This document shows positions 15,698 to 25,900 of a DNA stretch of 64,000 nucleotides, in pieces. Under the pieces are notes generated by a model. The model made no database searches, was not told the DNA's origin, and was given only the letters and a program-made list of their open reading frames with translations. How positions within the stretch are numbered: the first letter of the stretch is position 1; the number at the start of each line of letters is the position of its first letter. This DNA comes from Clostridia bacterium. GTDB lineage: Bacteria > Bacillota > Clostridia > TANB77 > CAG-465. A program made the translations under genes and the position numbers. The stretch covers positions 1 to 64,000 of the forward strand of contig JAOAHC010000037.1 of assembly GCA_026415435.1 (NCBI GenBank), given 5' to 3'.

Positions 15698-15765
15698 ATT
15701 TTTACCTCTTATATTTCATTTACATTTTATATCTAACTTGCATTATTGTCAATACCAAAAACTGA

Positions 15766-15799
15766 TAAAAAGCACATGAAAAACTTCATGCGCTTGGTA
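15766..15799 (-). terminator. Terminator after the debranching-enzyme-like gene
   Basis: AAGCGCATGAA / TTCATGTGCTT stem with one mismatch, then TTTTTA on the minus strand. It separates the murB-glmR group from ruvC. Confidence 0.7.
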
Positions 15800-15813
15800 T
15801 ATCAAGATATAAC

Positions 15814-17607
15814 TTATATAAGCATATCATATAGACGTACTATTTCTGATATAGTGTATAGATCAAATGGAAAACCTGAAAGTTCTAGGCCTCTTTCATG
15901 ATAAGCTTTCTTAATACCACCATTTACATGCTTACCAATCTCTTGCATTAATTCTTTTACCAAATTATATGCAATTTTTTGTGTTGCTCTAGTAACTCCA
16001 CTCTGTCTTAAATTAGCTTTAACAAAATGTGCCATATATTTAGGATATATATATCCTTTATAATTTTCACTGTTTTTTGAAATTTCTCTTAATCCATATG
16101 GAGTATATAGTTCTTTAAAAATCGTATCTAAGATTTTAACAGAATTTTCGTAACTAGCAACTTGATATGATAGACTTATTGAATATATCATATCTACTGT
16201 ACAATATAAATTATTATCTTTTAAACTACTCTTCAATATTCTTTTATCTTCTTGCCAGAAATCATTATTAACTATATTTTTTACCTTTTCAGCTATTGAA
16301 TATATATTATCGCTTTTTAGATTTTCTTTATCTAATATGAATTCATATACTTTAAGTGCATTATACCAAAGGCATATTAATTCCAAATATACTAAATGAT
16401 AATCAAATCCAGTCTTTTCAAGCTGCAAAATTTCATTTACTTCATTTTGAATAAACCTGTATATAACATTAGAACTATCATTATATGTTACTTTTTGTAT
16501 AAACCTATTTGCAACTTCAATATACCATAGTTTAAGCAATAATAAATTTATTATATCTTCTTCTGTCTTAATTATACTGTTTTTCATACTTAGCTCTATA
16601 GACTTAATTAACTCTTTATATTTCACTAACTTATTTTCAGCCTCATCAAATCTATTTGTTGTTATATATTGTCCTTCTAAAGATTTTATAATATCTATTA
16701 ACCCTATAACATTAATATTTTCATAATTTTTACAAGGTATAGATGAAACTAAATCTTGCATATCAAAATTATCTATTAATAGTTCTAAGCCTTTAAGTTC
16801 CCTATACTCCTCTTTTATGCTATTAGATATTTCCAATTGTCTTGATTGTCTCTTATTAATCTTTTCATCAATTTCATCCACGACGTTAAAATCTTTTGAT
16901 GCCACAAATAGTCTAACCCTTTGAGTTGTGAATGGTTTTATAGAGGTTTGAAATTCTCCTGGAATATATAGATCTTCTAAATATATCCTTTTATTTAAGT
17001 TTTCATCAACATCTTCATGACTAACATTATTAAAAAACTGATCACATTTTTTGTAAATTGAGCAATCTGATTTTAATATTAAGTTTTCTTGATTTGTGAC
17101 ACTTAAATTTAAAAGACACCCATTTTGTACAGGTCTTTGATTAAATTTTAGTCTAGCCATTTTTTTCATAGCATATAATTCTCTATATGTTACATGTGGT
17201 ATAAACGTAAACTTTGCTTTTGAATTTGACTTATTTTCTATAATGTACTCTATACACAAAATGTCATCTTTTTCAAAAAATATCAGTTTCTTTGAATACA
17301 CTAAATTATTTAAATCATATATAATTTCGGCATTATTTAAGTCAACACTTGATATGTAATCATATAATTCACAAAATTGAGAAGTCGCATCAAAATTTGC
17401 TACTTTATATATCTTTCTTTCAAGTTCTATTTTCTCTATAATATTTGCAAGCATAATCTTGCCTTTTTTTATATATAATCCATGATATGGTTTTCTATTT
17501 TCAAAAAAAGCATTCATCGATAAATATGTATCTATATTATTGCTTAAACAAAACTCCATTTTTTTTGCTTGTTCTATATTATTAATTTTTCTTTTGTACT
17601 TATACAT
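15814..17607 (-). CDS. Degenerate glycogen-debranching-enzyme-like protein in the murB-glmR operon
   Basis: 597 residues, starting 1 bp after the glmR stop. The first 250 residues resemble the N-terminal beta-sandwich of bacterial/archaeal amylo-1,6-glucosidases (EIIYDLNNLVYSKKLIFFEK, FIPHVTYRELYA). The end resembles the GH133 C-terminus (TPYGLREIS, GYIYPKYMAHFVKANLRQSG, SGFPFDLYTISEIVRLYDML), where active enzymes have a YHxGTxWPW-type segment. The catalytic middle is not recognisable: no GRDT-type motif is seen, and the helical centre is Lys/Glu-rich. I infer a non-catalytic or altered (alpha/alpha)6 protein, perhaps a sugar sensor working with GlmR. Fold assignment is moderate; function unknown. 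Confidence 0.6.
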   Translation of the reverse strand: MYKYKRKINNIEQAKKMEFCLSNNIDTYLSMNAFFENRKPYHGLYIKKGKIMLANIIEKIELERKIYKVANFDATSQFCELYDYISSVDLNNAEIIYDLNNLVYSKKLIFFEKDDILCIEYIIENKSNSKAKFTFIPHVTYRELYAMKKMARLKFNQRPVQNGCLLNLSVTNQENLILKSDCSIYKKCDQFFNNVSHEDVDENLNKRIYLEDLYIPGEFQTSIKPFTTQRVRLFVASKDFNVVDEIDEKINKRQSRQLEISNSIKEEYRELKGLELLIDNFDMQDLVSSIPCKNYENINVIGLIDIIKSLEGQYITTNRFDEAENKLVKYKELIKSIELSMKNSIIKTEEDIINLLLLKLWYIEVANRFIQKVTYNDSSNVIYRFIQNEVNEILQLEKTGFDYHLVYLELICLWYNALKVYEFILDKENLKSDNIYSIAEKVKNIVNNDFWQEDKRILKSSLKDNNLYCTVDMIYSISLSYQVASYENSVKILDTIFKELYTPYGLREISKNSENYKGYIYPKYMAHFVKANLRQSGVTRATQKIAYNLVKELMQEIGKHVNGGIKKAYHERGLELSGFPFDLYTISEIVRLYDMLI

Positions 17608-17608
17608 C

Positions 17609-19117
17609 TTATTTTTGCACCTTACCTTTTATTTTAACTGTTTTTTTTAACATTTGTGTAAGCGTTTTAGATGTTTTCTCACTAGATTTACTATCCGATA
17701 AAACCTTTGAAATATTATTCTTACTTAATTGTTCACTTTTTTTGCTTATTTTGTATTTAATATTTTTTAATAATAATACACCTATATTGTCTCCGTTAAT
17801 CAGCTTTTTTTCTTTTTTTAGATGTTTTTTCTTTACTTTTACAATATTCAAATCACCTATTTTTTTTGATTTAGCTATAGACATAAGTATTTGAGCTATT
17901 CTTTCACTATCATGTAATATAGAATTAGGTGCTGTTAATACTAAATCATCTTCTATAACAGATATTGCTCTATTTTGTATATTTTCAAGATCATTTTTAA
18001 CCGGTGTTGAATTTCCTTGGTTAAAATCTTTTATCATTTCTTCAGTTATTTCTCCATCATTTGCTATACAATAATCAAGAACGTGTTTTCCAATATATCT
18101 TTCAATTTCATTAACATGTTTTGATAAAGTATATCCATCTGTTTCACCAGGTTGATTCATAAGATTAGCAATAAATACTTTTTTTGCTTTACTTTGAATA
18201 ATTGCTCTTGAAACTTCATCTACAAGTAAATTACAAGCCACACTTGTATATAAACTACCCGGTCCGATAACTATTATATTTGCATCCTTTATGCTTTCTA
18301 TAACTTCAGGAGCAGGTTTACAAGAACCTTCTTTTAAAAATATCTGCTTTATTGGACTCTTTATTTCTCTTACTCTAGCAGGTATATTATCTTCACCTAC
18401 AACTACTTCACCATTATCAAGTCCTGCACATAGTTTCATTTTGTCCAATGTAACAGGTAATACTTTACCCCTTATTTTAAATATTTCAGATATTTTTTCT
18501 ACTGCATTTGCAAAACTTCCTGTAATATCAGTCATTGCAACAATAAAAAGATTTCCTAAAGAATGATTATCTATATGTCCATCTCTAAATCTATATGTAA
18601 GTAATCTTTCAACTGTAGCTTCAGAAGTAGATAGAGCTGCTATACATTTACGTATATCTCCTGGTGCCAAAACATCCATTTCTTTTACAAGCTTACCTGT
18701 ACTTCCGCCATCATCAAAAGTAGTTACAATAGCAGTAATATTAGATGTGTGCTCTTTTAATCCTCTAAGTATATTAGAAAGACCACTTCCCCCACCTATC
18801 ATAACAATTTTAGGTCCTTTTTTAAGTGCATTGTTTGAATAAAGTAATTTCTTTAAGTTTATATTTTGCTCTTTACCAGAGATATTTTTTAGTGACAATG
18901 CTAAAATATTTTTTTGTGCAATTATAAATGAAAAGATTATTCCAAATAAAGCTATTGTAACTAAGAATACGTATGCAATTAATTTTTTAATATCTATATC
19001 GTAAGTTGTAAATAGTGTCACTATACAAAAAATAGCAAGTATTATAGAAATTAATTGTATAAATAAATACCTTTTAATATGTGCTCCTGGTTTTAGCCAT
19101 TCAAGTATCACCTTCAT
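17609..19117 (-). CDS. glmR: GlmR (YvcK), gluconeogenesis factor / UDP-GlcNAc-responsive regulator
   Basis: 502 residues. Two or three membrane segments at residues 17-73 precede a CofD/YvcK domain: KIVMIGGGSGLSNILRGLKE, TAIVTTFDDGGSTGKL, LAPGDIRKCIAALS, NHSLGNLFIVAM, and VIGPGSLYTSVACNLLV. B. subtilis GlmR binds UDP-GlcNAc and stimulates GlmS. The membrane-spanning N-terminus is a known clostridial variant. After about residue 410 comes a Lys-rich tail of about 90 residues, longer than usual and probably disordered. Start and stop abut murB (0 bp) and the debranching-like gene (1 bp), so the three are translationally coupled. Confidence 0.93.
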   Translation of the reverse strand: MKVILEWLKPGAHIKRYLFIQLISIILAIFCIVTLFTTYDIDIKKLIAYVFLVTIALFGIIFSFIIAQKNILALSLKNISGKEQNINLKKLLYSNNALKKGPKIVMIGGGSGLSNILRGLKEHTSNITAIVTTFDDGGSTGKLVKEMDVLAPGDIRKCIAALSTSEATVERLLTYRFRDGHIDNHSLGNLFIVAMTDITGSFANAVEKISEIFKIRGKVLPVTLDKMKLCAGLDNGEVVVGEDNIPARVREIKSPIKQIFLKEGSCKPAPEVIESIKDANIIVIGPGSLYTSVACNLLVDEVSRAIIQSKAKKVFIANLMNQPGETDGYTLSKHVNEIERYIGKHVLDYCIANDGEITEEMIKDFNQGNSTPVKNDLENIQNRAISVIEDDLVLTAPNSILHDSERIAQILMSIAKSKKIGDLNIVKVKKKHLKKEKKLINGDNIGVLLLKNIKYKISKKSEQLSKNNISKVLSDSKSSEKTSKTLTQMLKKTVKIKGKVQK

Positions 19118-20032
19118 TTAATTTTCTCCTCCAATTATTTCCACTTCAGTTTTTAAAAGTACACCAAATTTTTCATTAACGGTTTTTATTACCAACTCTA
19201 TTAAATCTAATATATCTTTTGCAGTAGCATTATCTCTGTTTATTATAAAGCCAGTATGTTTTTCAGATACTTGTGCTCCTCCAAGCATAACTCCTCTAAG
19301 ACCACTATCACTTACAAGTTTGCCTACAAAATAGCCCTGAGGTCTTCTAAAAACACTTCCAGCACTAGGATATTCAAGTGGTTGTTTGGTTTGTCTTGCT
19401 AAATTATTTTCATTCATTTTCTTTTCTATTTCTTGATATTCAGATTTAACTAATTTAAATTTTGCAGCAAGTACAATAAGTTTTTTATTCTCAGAAAATA
19501 TGCTATGCCTATATGAAAATTTTAAATCATCCTTACTAAAAGTTTTTACATTTCCTTCTTCATCTAGATAATCAACACTATCTATAATGTCACACATTTG
19601 CCCATCATATGCTCCAGCATTCATTTTTACTGCCCCACCAATTGTTCCAGGTATTCCGCATGCAAATTCAAACCCAGAAAGACAATTTTTTTTAGCATAA
19701 TATGCTACTAAAGGTACACTAACCCCACTATATGCAATTATGTATTCACCGTTTACATCTATTTTACTATAGTTTTGTGTTAATTTTATGACAATACCTC
19801 TAATGCCTTCATCTCTTACTATAACATTACTACCATTTCCTAGTACCATCCATTTAATATCATTTAACTTAGCATAATCTATAACTAGTTTTATTTCATC
19901 AATTGTTGTAGGAAGCACCATTACATCACATGGACCTCCAACTTTCATAGTAGTATGTTTTTTCATAGGCTCGTTATATTTTATCTTAGTTTTATCAATT
20001 ACTTTTTCAAGCCCAAAATAATCTTTATTCAT
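19118..20032 (-). CDS. murB: UDP-N-acetylenolpyruvoylglucosamine reductase
   Basis: 304 residues from the ATG at 20032 (AAAGGG nine bases upstream; an ATG three codons earlier abuts the ribosome binding site). MurB reduces enolpyruvyl-UDP-GlcNAc to UDP-MurNAc. FAD-domain motifs are KKHTTMKVGGPCDVMVLP, VLGNGSNVIV and FACGIPGTIGGAVKMNAGAY. The catalytic Ser is in YPSAGSVFRRP, and the C-terminal Glu lies in TEVEIIG. It is coupled to glmR, so the gene pair links precursor synthesis with UDP-GlcNAc control. Confidence 0.96.
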   Translation of the reverse strand: MNKDYFGLEKVIDKTKIKYNEPMKKHTTMKVGGPCDVMVLPTTIDEIKLVIDYAKLNDIKWMVLGNGSNVIVRDEGIRGIVIKLTQNYSKIDVNGEYIIAYSGVSVPLVAYYAKKNCLSGFEFACGIPGTIGGAVKMNAGAYDGQMCDIIDSVDYLDEEGNVKTFSKDDLKFSYRHSIFSENKKLIVLAAKFKLVKSEYQEIEKKMNENNLARQTKQPLEYPSAGSVFRRPQGYFVGKLVSDSGLRGVMLGGAQVSEKHTGFIINRDNATAKDILDLIELVIKTVNEKFGVLLKTEVEIIGGEN

Positions 20033-20057
20033 ATACAGCATCCCTTTCTATTTGAGT

Positions 20058-20801
20058 TTAAGCATAGTAGTCATTATTAATTATTTCTTTACTTATAACG
20101 TTAAATTTACTATCAAAATTATATATATATGCCCCACAAGTAGCAAATAAATTTTCAAAAGCATCACTATACTCTTGTATATTTTCTATTTCTTTTACTA
20201 TAAGTTTCAATGCGTATGCATGAGAAACAACAAGAACAGTACTACTCATATGCTCTTTAAAATACGGTAGCAAATGATTATTTAAAAAAAGCTTAACTCT
20301 TTTTTCAACATCAGCTATTGACTCCGATTTTGGAACTATCTCCTTTAAAACTGATTTTTTTTGCATATATGTATCTGAATCGTTAATCTCCATATATTTT
20401 TTGATAAGCTCTTCATGTTCTCTATTAGATATTTGTGGAGGTTTGGTATCTGCATACAACCACTTATCATATATATATGCATATTCTTGTATAAGCATTA
20501 ATTCTTTTCTTCGTTTACCCTGAAAAACGCCATAATGTCTTTCATTTAATAAATATGTATTATGGGCATCACAATCTAGTTCCTTATTTGTTTCATCAGC
20601 AATAATTTTAGCAGTATCGATTGTTCTTTTTAAATCTGAAGTATATATTTTATCAATAGAAATTTTTTTAGATCTTAAAATTTCTCCTAATTCTTGAGCT
20701 TGATTTATCCCTTTTGAAGTAAGCATATAATCTTCCCAACCATTATATACTCCGTCTACCAATCTTTCACACTCACCATGTCTTGCAAGAATAAGTTTCA
20801 T
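20058..20801 (-). CDS. Histidine phosphatase family protein (phosphoglycerate mutase-like)
   Basis: 247 residues. The RHG catalytic motif is at the very N-terminus (MKLILARHGECERL), followed by YTSDLKRTIDTAKIIADE with the phosphate-binding Arg, NERHYGVFQGK, and the second His in LVVSHAYALKLIV. It resembles dPGM/GpmA in part (LNERHYG, WxYADTKPP), but the spacing and C-terminus differ. A true mutase or a broad phosphatase are both possible. It lies 31 bp after ftsY and 25 bp before murB, probably in one operon. Confidence 0.88.
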   Translation of the reverse strand: MKLILARHGECERLVDGVYNGWEDYMLTSKGINQAQELGEILRSKKISIDKIYTSDLKRTIDTAKIIADETNKELDCDAHNTYLLNERHYGVFQGKRRKELMLIQEYAYIYDKWLYADTKPPQISNREHEELIKKYMEINDSDTYMQKKSVLKEIVPKSESIADVEKRVKLFLNNHLLPYFKEHMSSTVLVVSHAYALKLIVKEIENIQEYSDAFENLFATCGAYIYNFDSKFNVISKEIINNDYYA

Positions 20802-20832
20802 ATAATCACATCCTTAAAAATTTTCTTTTGTC

Positions 20833-21744
20833 CTAAATAATAGAATCTACAAAATCAACACTACTAAACTCAGATATATCTTCCATTTTTTCTCCTGTAC
20901 CTATATATCTTATTGGTATATTTAATTCATCAACTATTGAAAGCACAACTCCACCCTTTGCAGTAGAATCCAGTTTAGTAAGTATAATACCACTAACTTG
21001 CGTTCTTTCAAAAAAGTTTTTAACTTGTAATATAGCATTTTGACCAGTTGTAGAATCTAAAACAATAAATACTTCTTCTTTTACATTAGATATATTTTTG
21101 TCAATAATTCTTTTTATTTTCTCTAGCTCATCCATTAAGTTTTTCTTATTATGTAGTCTACCTGCAGTATCACATATTAATATATCATAGTCTTCTTCTT
21201 TGAATTTTTTTACAGCTTCATACACCACAGAAGCTGGATCTTCCATAGGCTTTCCTAGACAAATATCACTATCTGATCTATTTGCCCATATTTCTAATTG
21301 ATCTATAGCACCTGCTCTAAATGTATCAGCAGCTGCAAGTAAAACCCTTTTACCTTGCATTCTATACAAATTAGCTAGTTTACCTATAGATGTAGTCTTT
21401 CCTACGCCATTTACCCCTACTACTAATATTATTTGTTTTGCTCTATCATAGTTCTCATAATTTGTAGAATTAGCCTTAGCTCTATCTAAAATCTCAACCA
21501 TTTGATCTTTTAATAATTTTTTCAGATTTTCACTACTTCTATCTTTTTCTGATTTTATAGATTTTCTTAGATTATTACAAATTTTTGCACTAGTGTTTAC
21601 ACCAACGTCAGATAGTATTAAAACTTCTTCAATTTCATCAATAATTTGTTCATAATCTTTGTTTTGTCCAAATATATTATCAAGTTTTATATCAAAAGCT
21701 TCCTTAGTTTTCTTTAAATTTTCTTTTAGTTTAGAAAAAAACAT
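20833..21744 (-). CDS. ftsY: Signal recognition particle receptor FtsY
   Basis: 303 residues, the short Gram-positive form without a long acidic A domain. FtsY is the GTPase that docks SRP-ribosome complexes at the membrane. After the helical N domain come the G motifs: GVNGVGKTTSIGKLANLY near residue 110, AADTFRAGAIDQLEIW, ILICDTAGRLHNK, ILTKLDSTAKGG, and the closing IRYIGTGEKMEDI. It heads the minus-strand ftsY-phosphatase-murB-glmR-15814 group, with ATAAAGGAG before the ATG. Confidence 0.97.
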   Translation of the reverse strand: MFFSKLKENLKKTKEAFDIKLDNIFGQNKDYEQIIDEIEEVLILSDVGVNTSAKICNNLRKSIKSEKDRSSENLKKLLKDQMVEILDRAKANSTNYENYDRAKQIILVVGVNGVGKTTSIGKLANLYRMQGKRVLLAAADTFRAGAIDQLEIWANRSDSDICLGKPMEDPASVVYEAVKKFKEEDYDILICDTAGRLHNKKNLMDELEKIKRIIDKNISNVKEEVFIVLDSTTGQNAILQVKNFFERTQVSGIILTKLDSTAKGGVVLSIVDELNIPIRYIGTGEKMEDISEFSSVDFVDSII

Positions 21745-21916
21745 ATTTTCTCCTTTATATTAAAATAATTCTAAATTACAACGAGATTATATCACAAATT
21801 CTATCTTTCTTCAATAAAACAAAAGAAATTTAATATTTTAATTTTTATATAATTTAATATTGTACTCACCATAAAACTATATTTTTCATAATATATTTTA
21901 GAGGAGGATGAATTCT

Positions 21917-22906
21917 ATGAATATCGTCGTACAAAAATATGGTGGTACATCCGTCGAAAACAAAGAAAAATTAGAAATCGTTTGCGATAAGATATTAGAA
22001 TACTCTAAAAAAAATGCAAAGCTTGTAGTTGTAGTTTCAGCACAAGGTAAAACTACAGACCAACTCATATCAAAGGCTAGTGAGTATTCCTGTAAGCCCT
22101 CAAAACGTGAATTAGATTTGCTTTTAATGACAGGTGAACTCCAAACAGTAGCACTCCTTACAATGATGCTAAAAGAAAGAGGAGCCGATGCAATAGGCCT
22201 TACCGGAGAACAAGCTGGAATTATAACTGATTCTACCTATGGAAGTGCTACCATAGAATCAATATACATAAATAATATCTTAAACTATTTGAATAATAAT
22301 CTAATTGTTGTTGTGGCAGGATTTCAAGGTATAGATAAGTTTGGAAATATAACTACGCTTGGTAGAGGTGGCAGTGATCTGACAGCTGTTGCACTTGCTT
22401 CTGCGCTAAAAGCTAGAAAATGTGAAATATATACAGACGTAGATGGAGTATTTACAGCTGATCCTAAGATAGTTGAAAAATCTAAGCTACTTAGAAAAGT
22501 ATCATATGATGAAATGTTAGAGGCAGCTACTGCAGGAGCTAAAGTACTACACAATCGTTCAGTTAGTGTCGGTAAAAAACATAATTTAAAGATACTTGTT
22601 AAAAATTTTAAAAACTCTAAAACAGGAAGTCTTGTCGAAAAATTGAGTGAAGATGAAATTGCAAGTAATTTAGAAGAAACAAAAGTTAAATTTATAACTA
22701 AAAACGATAATATAACTAAAATATCAATTATTGGAGACCTGCTTATAACTAATAAAAATATAGTTAATAAGATTTTCAATATTGCTTATGAACAAAACGC
22801 TGAAATATATATGGCTGCATTTAGTGAGCTATCTATTAATCTAGTAGTCGATAAAAACAAAGCTGAAGATTTAATAAAAAAACTACATGAAGAATTAATT
22901 TATTAA
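21917..22906 (+). CDS. lysC: Aspartokinase, short form with one ACT region
   Basis: 329 residues from the ATG at 21917 (GAGGAGG nine bases upstream; the ATG at 21908 touches it). It phosphorylates aspartate, the first step to Lys, Thr and Met. The kinase domain shows VVQKYGGTSVENKEKL, VVSAQGKTTDQL, LLMTGELQTVALL, LTGEQAGI, LGRGGSDLTAVALASAL, and EIYTDVDGVFTADPKIV. After about residue 240 there is one ACT-like region of 75 residues; typical enzymes are 400 or more with two ACT domains. No lysine riboswitch is visible upstream. It is a single-gene unit. Reduced feedback control is an inference. Confidence 0.93.
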   Translation: MNIVVQKYGGTSVENKEKLEIVCDKILEYSKKNAKLVVVVSAQGKTTDQLISKASEYSCKPSKRELDLLLMTGELQTVALLTMMLKERGADAIGLTGEQAGIITDSTYGSATIESIYINNILNYLNNNLIVVVAGFQGIDKFGNITTLGRGGSDLTAVALASALKARKCEIYTDVDGVFTADPKIVEKSKLLRKVSYDEMLEAATAGAKVLHNRSVSVGKKHNLKILVKNFKNSKTGSLVEKLSEDEIASNLEETKVKFITKNDNITKISIIGDLLITNKNIVNKIFNIAYEQNAEIYMAAFSELSINLVVDKNKAEDLIKKLHEELIY

Positions 22907-22912
22907 CATAGA

Positions 22913-22957
22913 AAATACACCCAGGTTCAATTGAACTGAACCCAGGTGTATTTTTAT
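22913..22957. terminator. Bidirectional terminator, lysC and the Ig-repeat gene
   Basis: AATACACC-CA-GGTTCA / TGAACC-CA-GGTGTATT, a long stem with one internal mismatch, A and T tracts on both sides. Confidence 0.85.
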
Positions 22958-22970
22958 TTATAGATAAAAT

Positions 22971-25900
22971 TTATAATCCTCTTACGTAATTATTTGCATA
23001 GTAATCTTTATTACCTGCCTTATCTTCTACCCATAAAGATATTTTTACTTGTTGACCATCTGTAACACCAGTTACATTGTCATATAAATATATATAATCT
23101 AACGAGTAATCTGAGAATAATACTAATATTGACTCAGTATCCCTATATAGTTGCTTTTTAGCAAGCAATACGTTATTAGACATATCTTTTACTTCCATAT
23201 ATAGTTTTATATTTACATCATCAACTGTTTCATTTAAAGTAGAATTATCAAATATACCATCTACTCCTATAACACTATCTTCATCATAGAATATTATGTT
23301 ATTCATTAAATTAATTGAGTAATTATCCATATCTATTTCAGGAGCTATATTATCAATCTTATATGTACCAGTTGATCTATTAACAGCAGATTTGTTACCT
23401 GCTTCATCTTCTGAATAATACCATAAATAATATTCGCCATCATACTCAGCACCTGTAAAATCAATTACTGGTGATGCAACATTTGCAACTTGATCATAAC
23501 TACCAGGGGCTGTACTACCATCTGAAGTTATTTTATACATTATTTTTGATATACTCGATACACTATCGCTTGCTTCAACTGTAATTTGAAGTGAATTTAC
23601 ATATGTTGCTGTATTCTCCACATCTATTGAAGCATCGGGATTAGAGTTATCTATTTTATATGTACCAGTTGATCTTGTTTTTGTACTTTCATTACCATTT
23701 CCATCAACTGCGTAGTACCATAAATAGTACTCACCATCATCTCCCAATGTTGGGAAATTAATTGTAGTGTTGTTTACACCATTTACTTCTGTATAATTAA
23801 CTGTATTTTCTGCTACAAGTTTTGGAACAGCTTTATAGAATATTTTTGATATTCCATTAATATCACTAGCACTTATAACTACATCTTTTGATTTAACATA
23901 AGTTGCAGTTTGTTCCACATCTAGACTTACTACTGGTAAAACACCATCTATCTTATATGTACCAGTTGATCTTGCTGGAGTTGAACTATTTCCTGCTGTA
24001 TCAACTACGTAATACCATATGTAATATTCGCCATCATCACCTAGTGTTGGGAAGTCTACTGTTATACTATTTGTATCAGAAACTTCTGTGTAATTAACTG
24101 TATTTTCTGCTACGAGTTTTGGAACAGCTTTATAATATATTTTAGAAATATCTGATACTTCTTCATTTCCTGTTATTACTACACTTTGAGAAGCAACATA
24201 ATTTGAAGTTTCTTCTATACTTAAACTTACACTTGGAAGTGAATTATCTATTTTATATGTACCAGTTGATCTTGTTGGTACAGAACTATTTCCTGCTAAA
24301 TCTTCAATGTAATACCAAATATAGTACTCACCATTATCTGCTACTGTTGGAAAATTAATTGTAACAGTGTCTATATCAGAAACTTCAGTATAGTTAATTG
24401 TACTTTCATTTATCATCTTCGGTACAACTTTATAATATAGTTTAGCTATACTTGAAGTTGCGTCTGTTGCAATTATATTAGCATCACAATTTTTAACATA
24501 TGAAGTAGTTTCTTCAAGATCTAACGATACACTAGGAAGTGTATTGTCAATTTTATATGTACCGTTTGATCTTATTGGAGTTGAACTGTTTCCATTATTA
24601 TCTTCAGCATAATACCAAATATAATATTCGCCATTATCTCCAGCTGTTGGGAAGCTAACAGTAACACTTGATACAGAAGCCGCTTCTGTATAGTTAATTG
24701 TACTTTCAGCTGTCATCTTCGGTACAACTTTATAATATATCTTAGATATTCCAGATACATCATTTGCATCTATATCAACATCTAAACTAGTAACATATGA
24801 ATCAGTTTGAGAAGCACTTAAACTAACCTCAGGATCATTCTTATCAATTTTATATGTACCTGTTGACTTATTAATATCAGAGATATTTCCTGCTGAGTCA
24901 ACTGCATAATACCAAATAACGTATTCTCCATCTTCTGTTATAGCTGCAAAATCAATACTTGCACCTGTAGAATTGATAACTTCGTCATAATTAGTAGGTC
25001 CATCAGTAATACTTGCTGGAAGTATCTTATATTTAATTATTGATATGTCTGAAAGATTATCTGTAGCCGAAATATTTACATTTACATCAGTCACATAATT
25101 AGCTGTAGATTCAACATCTAAACTAACAACCGACTTAGTATTATCAATCTTATATGTCCCAGTTGATTTTTTTGCAACAGATCTATTTCCTGCTACATCT
25201 TCAGCATAATACCAAACGCAATATTCACCATTATATGATCCAATAGATAGATCTACATTAGCATTATTTACATTTGAAATTTCAGTATATGCAGATGGTT
25301 CATCTAAATCACTTGAAGGCACAACTGCATATTTTATCTTAGCCACATTTGAAATATTATCACTTGCAGATATATTTACTGTAGGTGAATGAACATATGA
25401 GCTTGTATTTTCAACATTTAAACTTGCATTTGGAGCTATATTATCTATTTTATATGTACTAGAAGATCTTGTTTGAGGACTAGCATTTCCATTATTATCT
25501 ACTGCATAGTACCAAATATAGTATTCACCATTGTTTCCTATAGTAGGAAAACTTATAGTTGTAGTAGATAAGCCCAATACTTCTATGTATTCTATACTGT
25601 CTTTAGACAATTCTACTGGAACCACCTTATAATATAACTTTGAAATACCATAAAAGTCATTTGCACTAAAATTAACATCTTGAGATTTCACATAATTTAC
25701 TGTTCCTTCTAAACTAAGCGACAGACTAGGAGCAGTGTCATCTATTTTATATGGTCCACTTACCTTTACTTCACACGCATTATTAGATGTATCTACTGCA
25801 TAATACCATATATAATATTCACCATTATTCCCATTTTCAGGAAAAGATACAACACTATTTTTTAAACTAATACTGTTAAATTTTGTAGGTTTGTTTGTAT

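Noticed and set aside
21745-21916. Possible lysine riboswitch before lysC
   Set aside because: The leader is short and AT-rich, with none of the conserved L-box elements.
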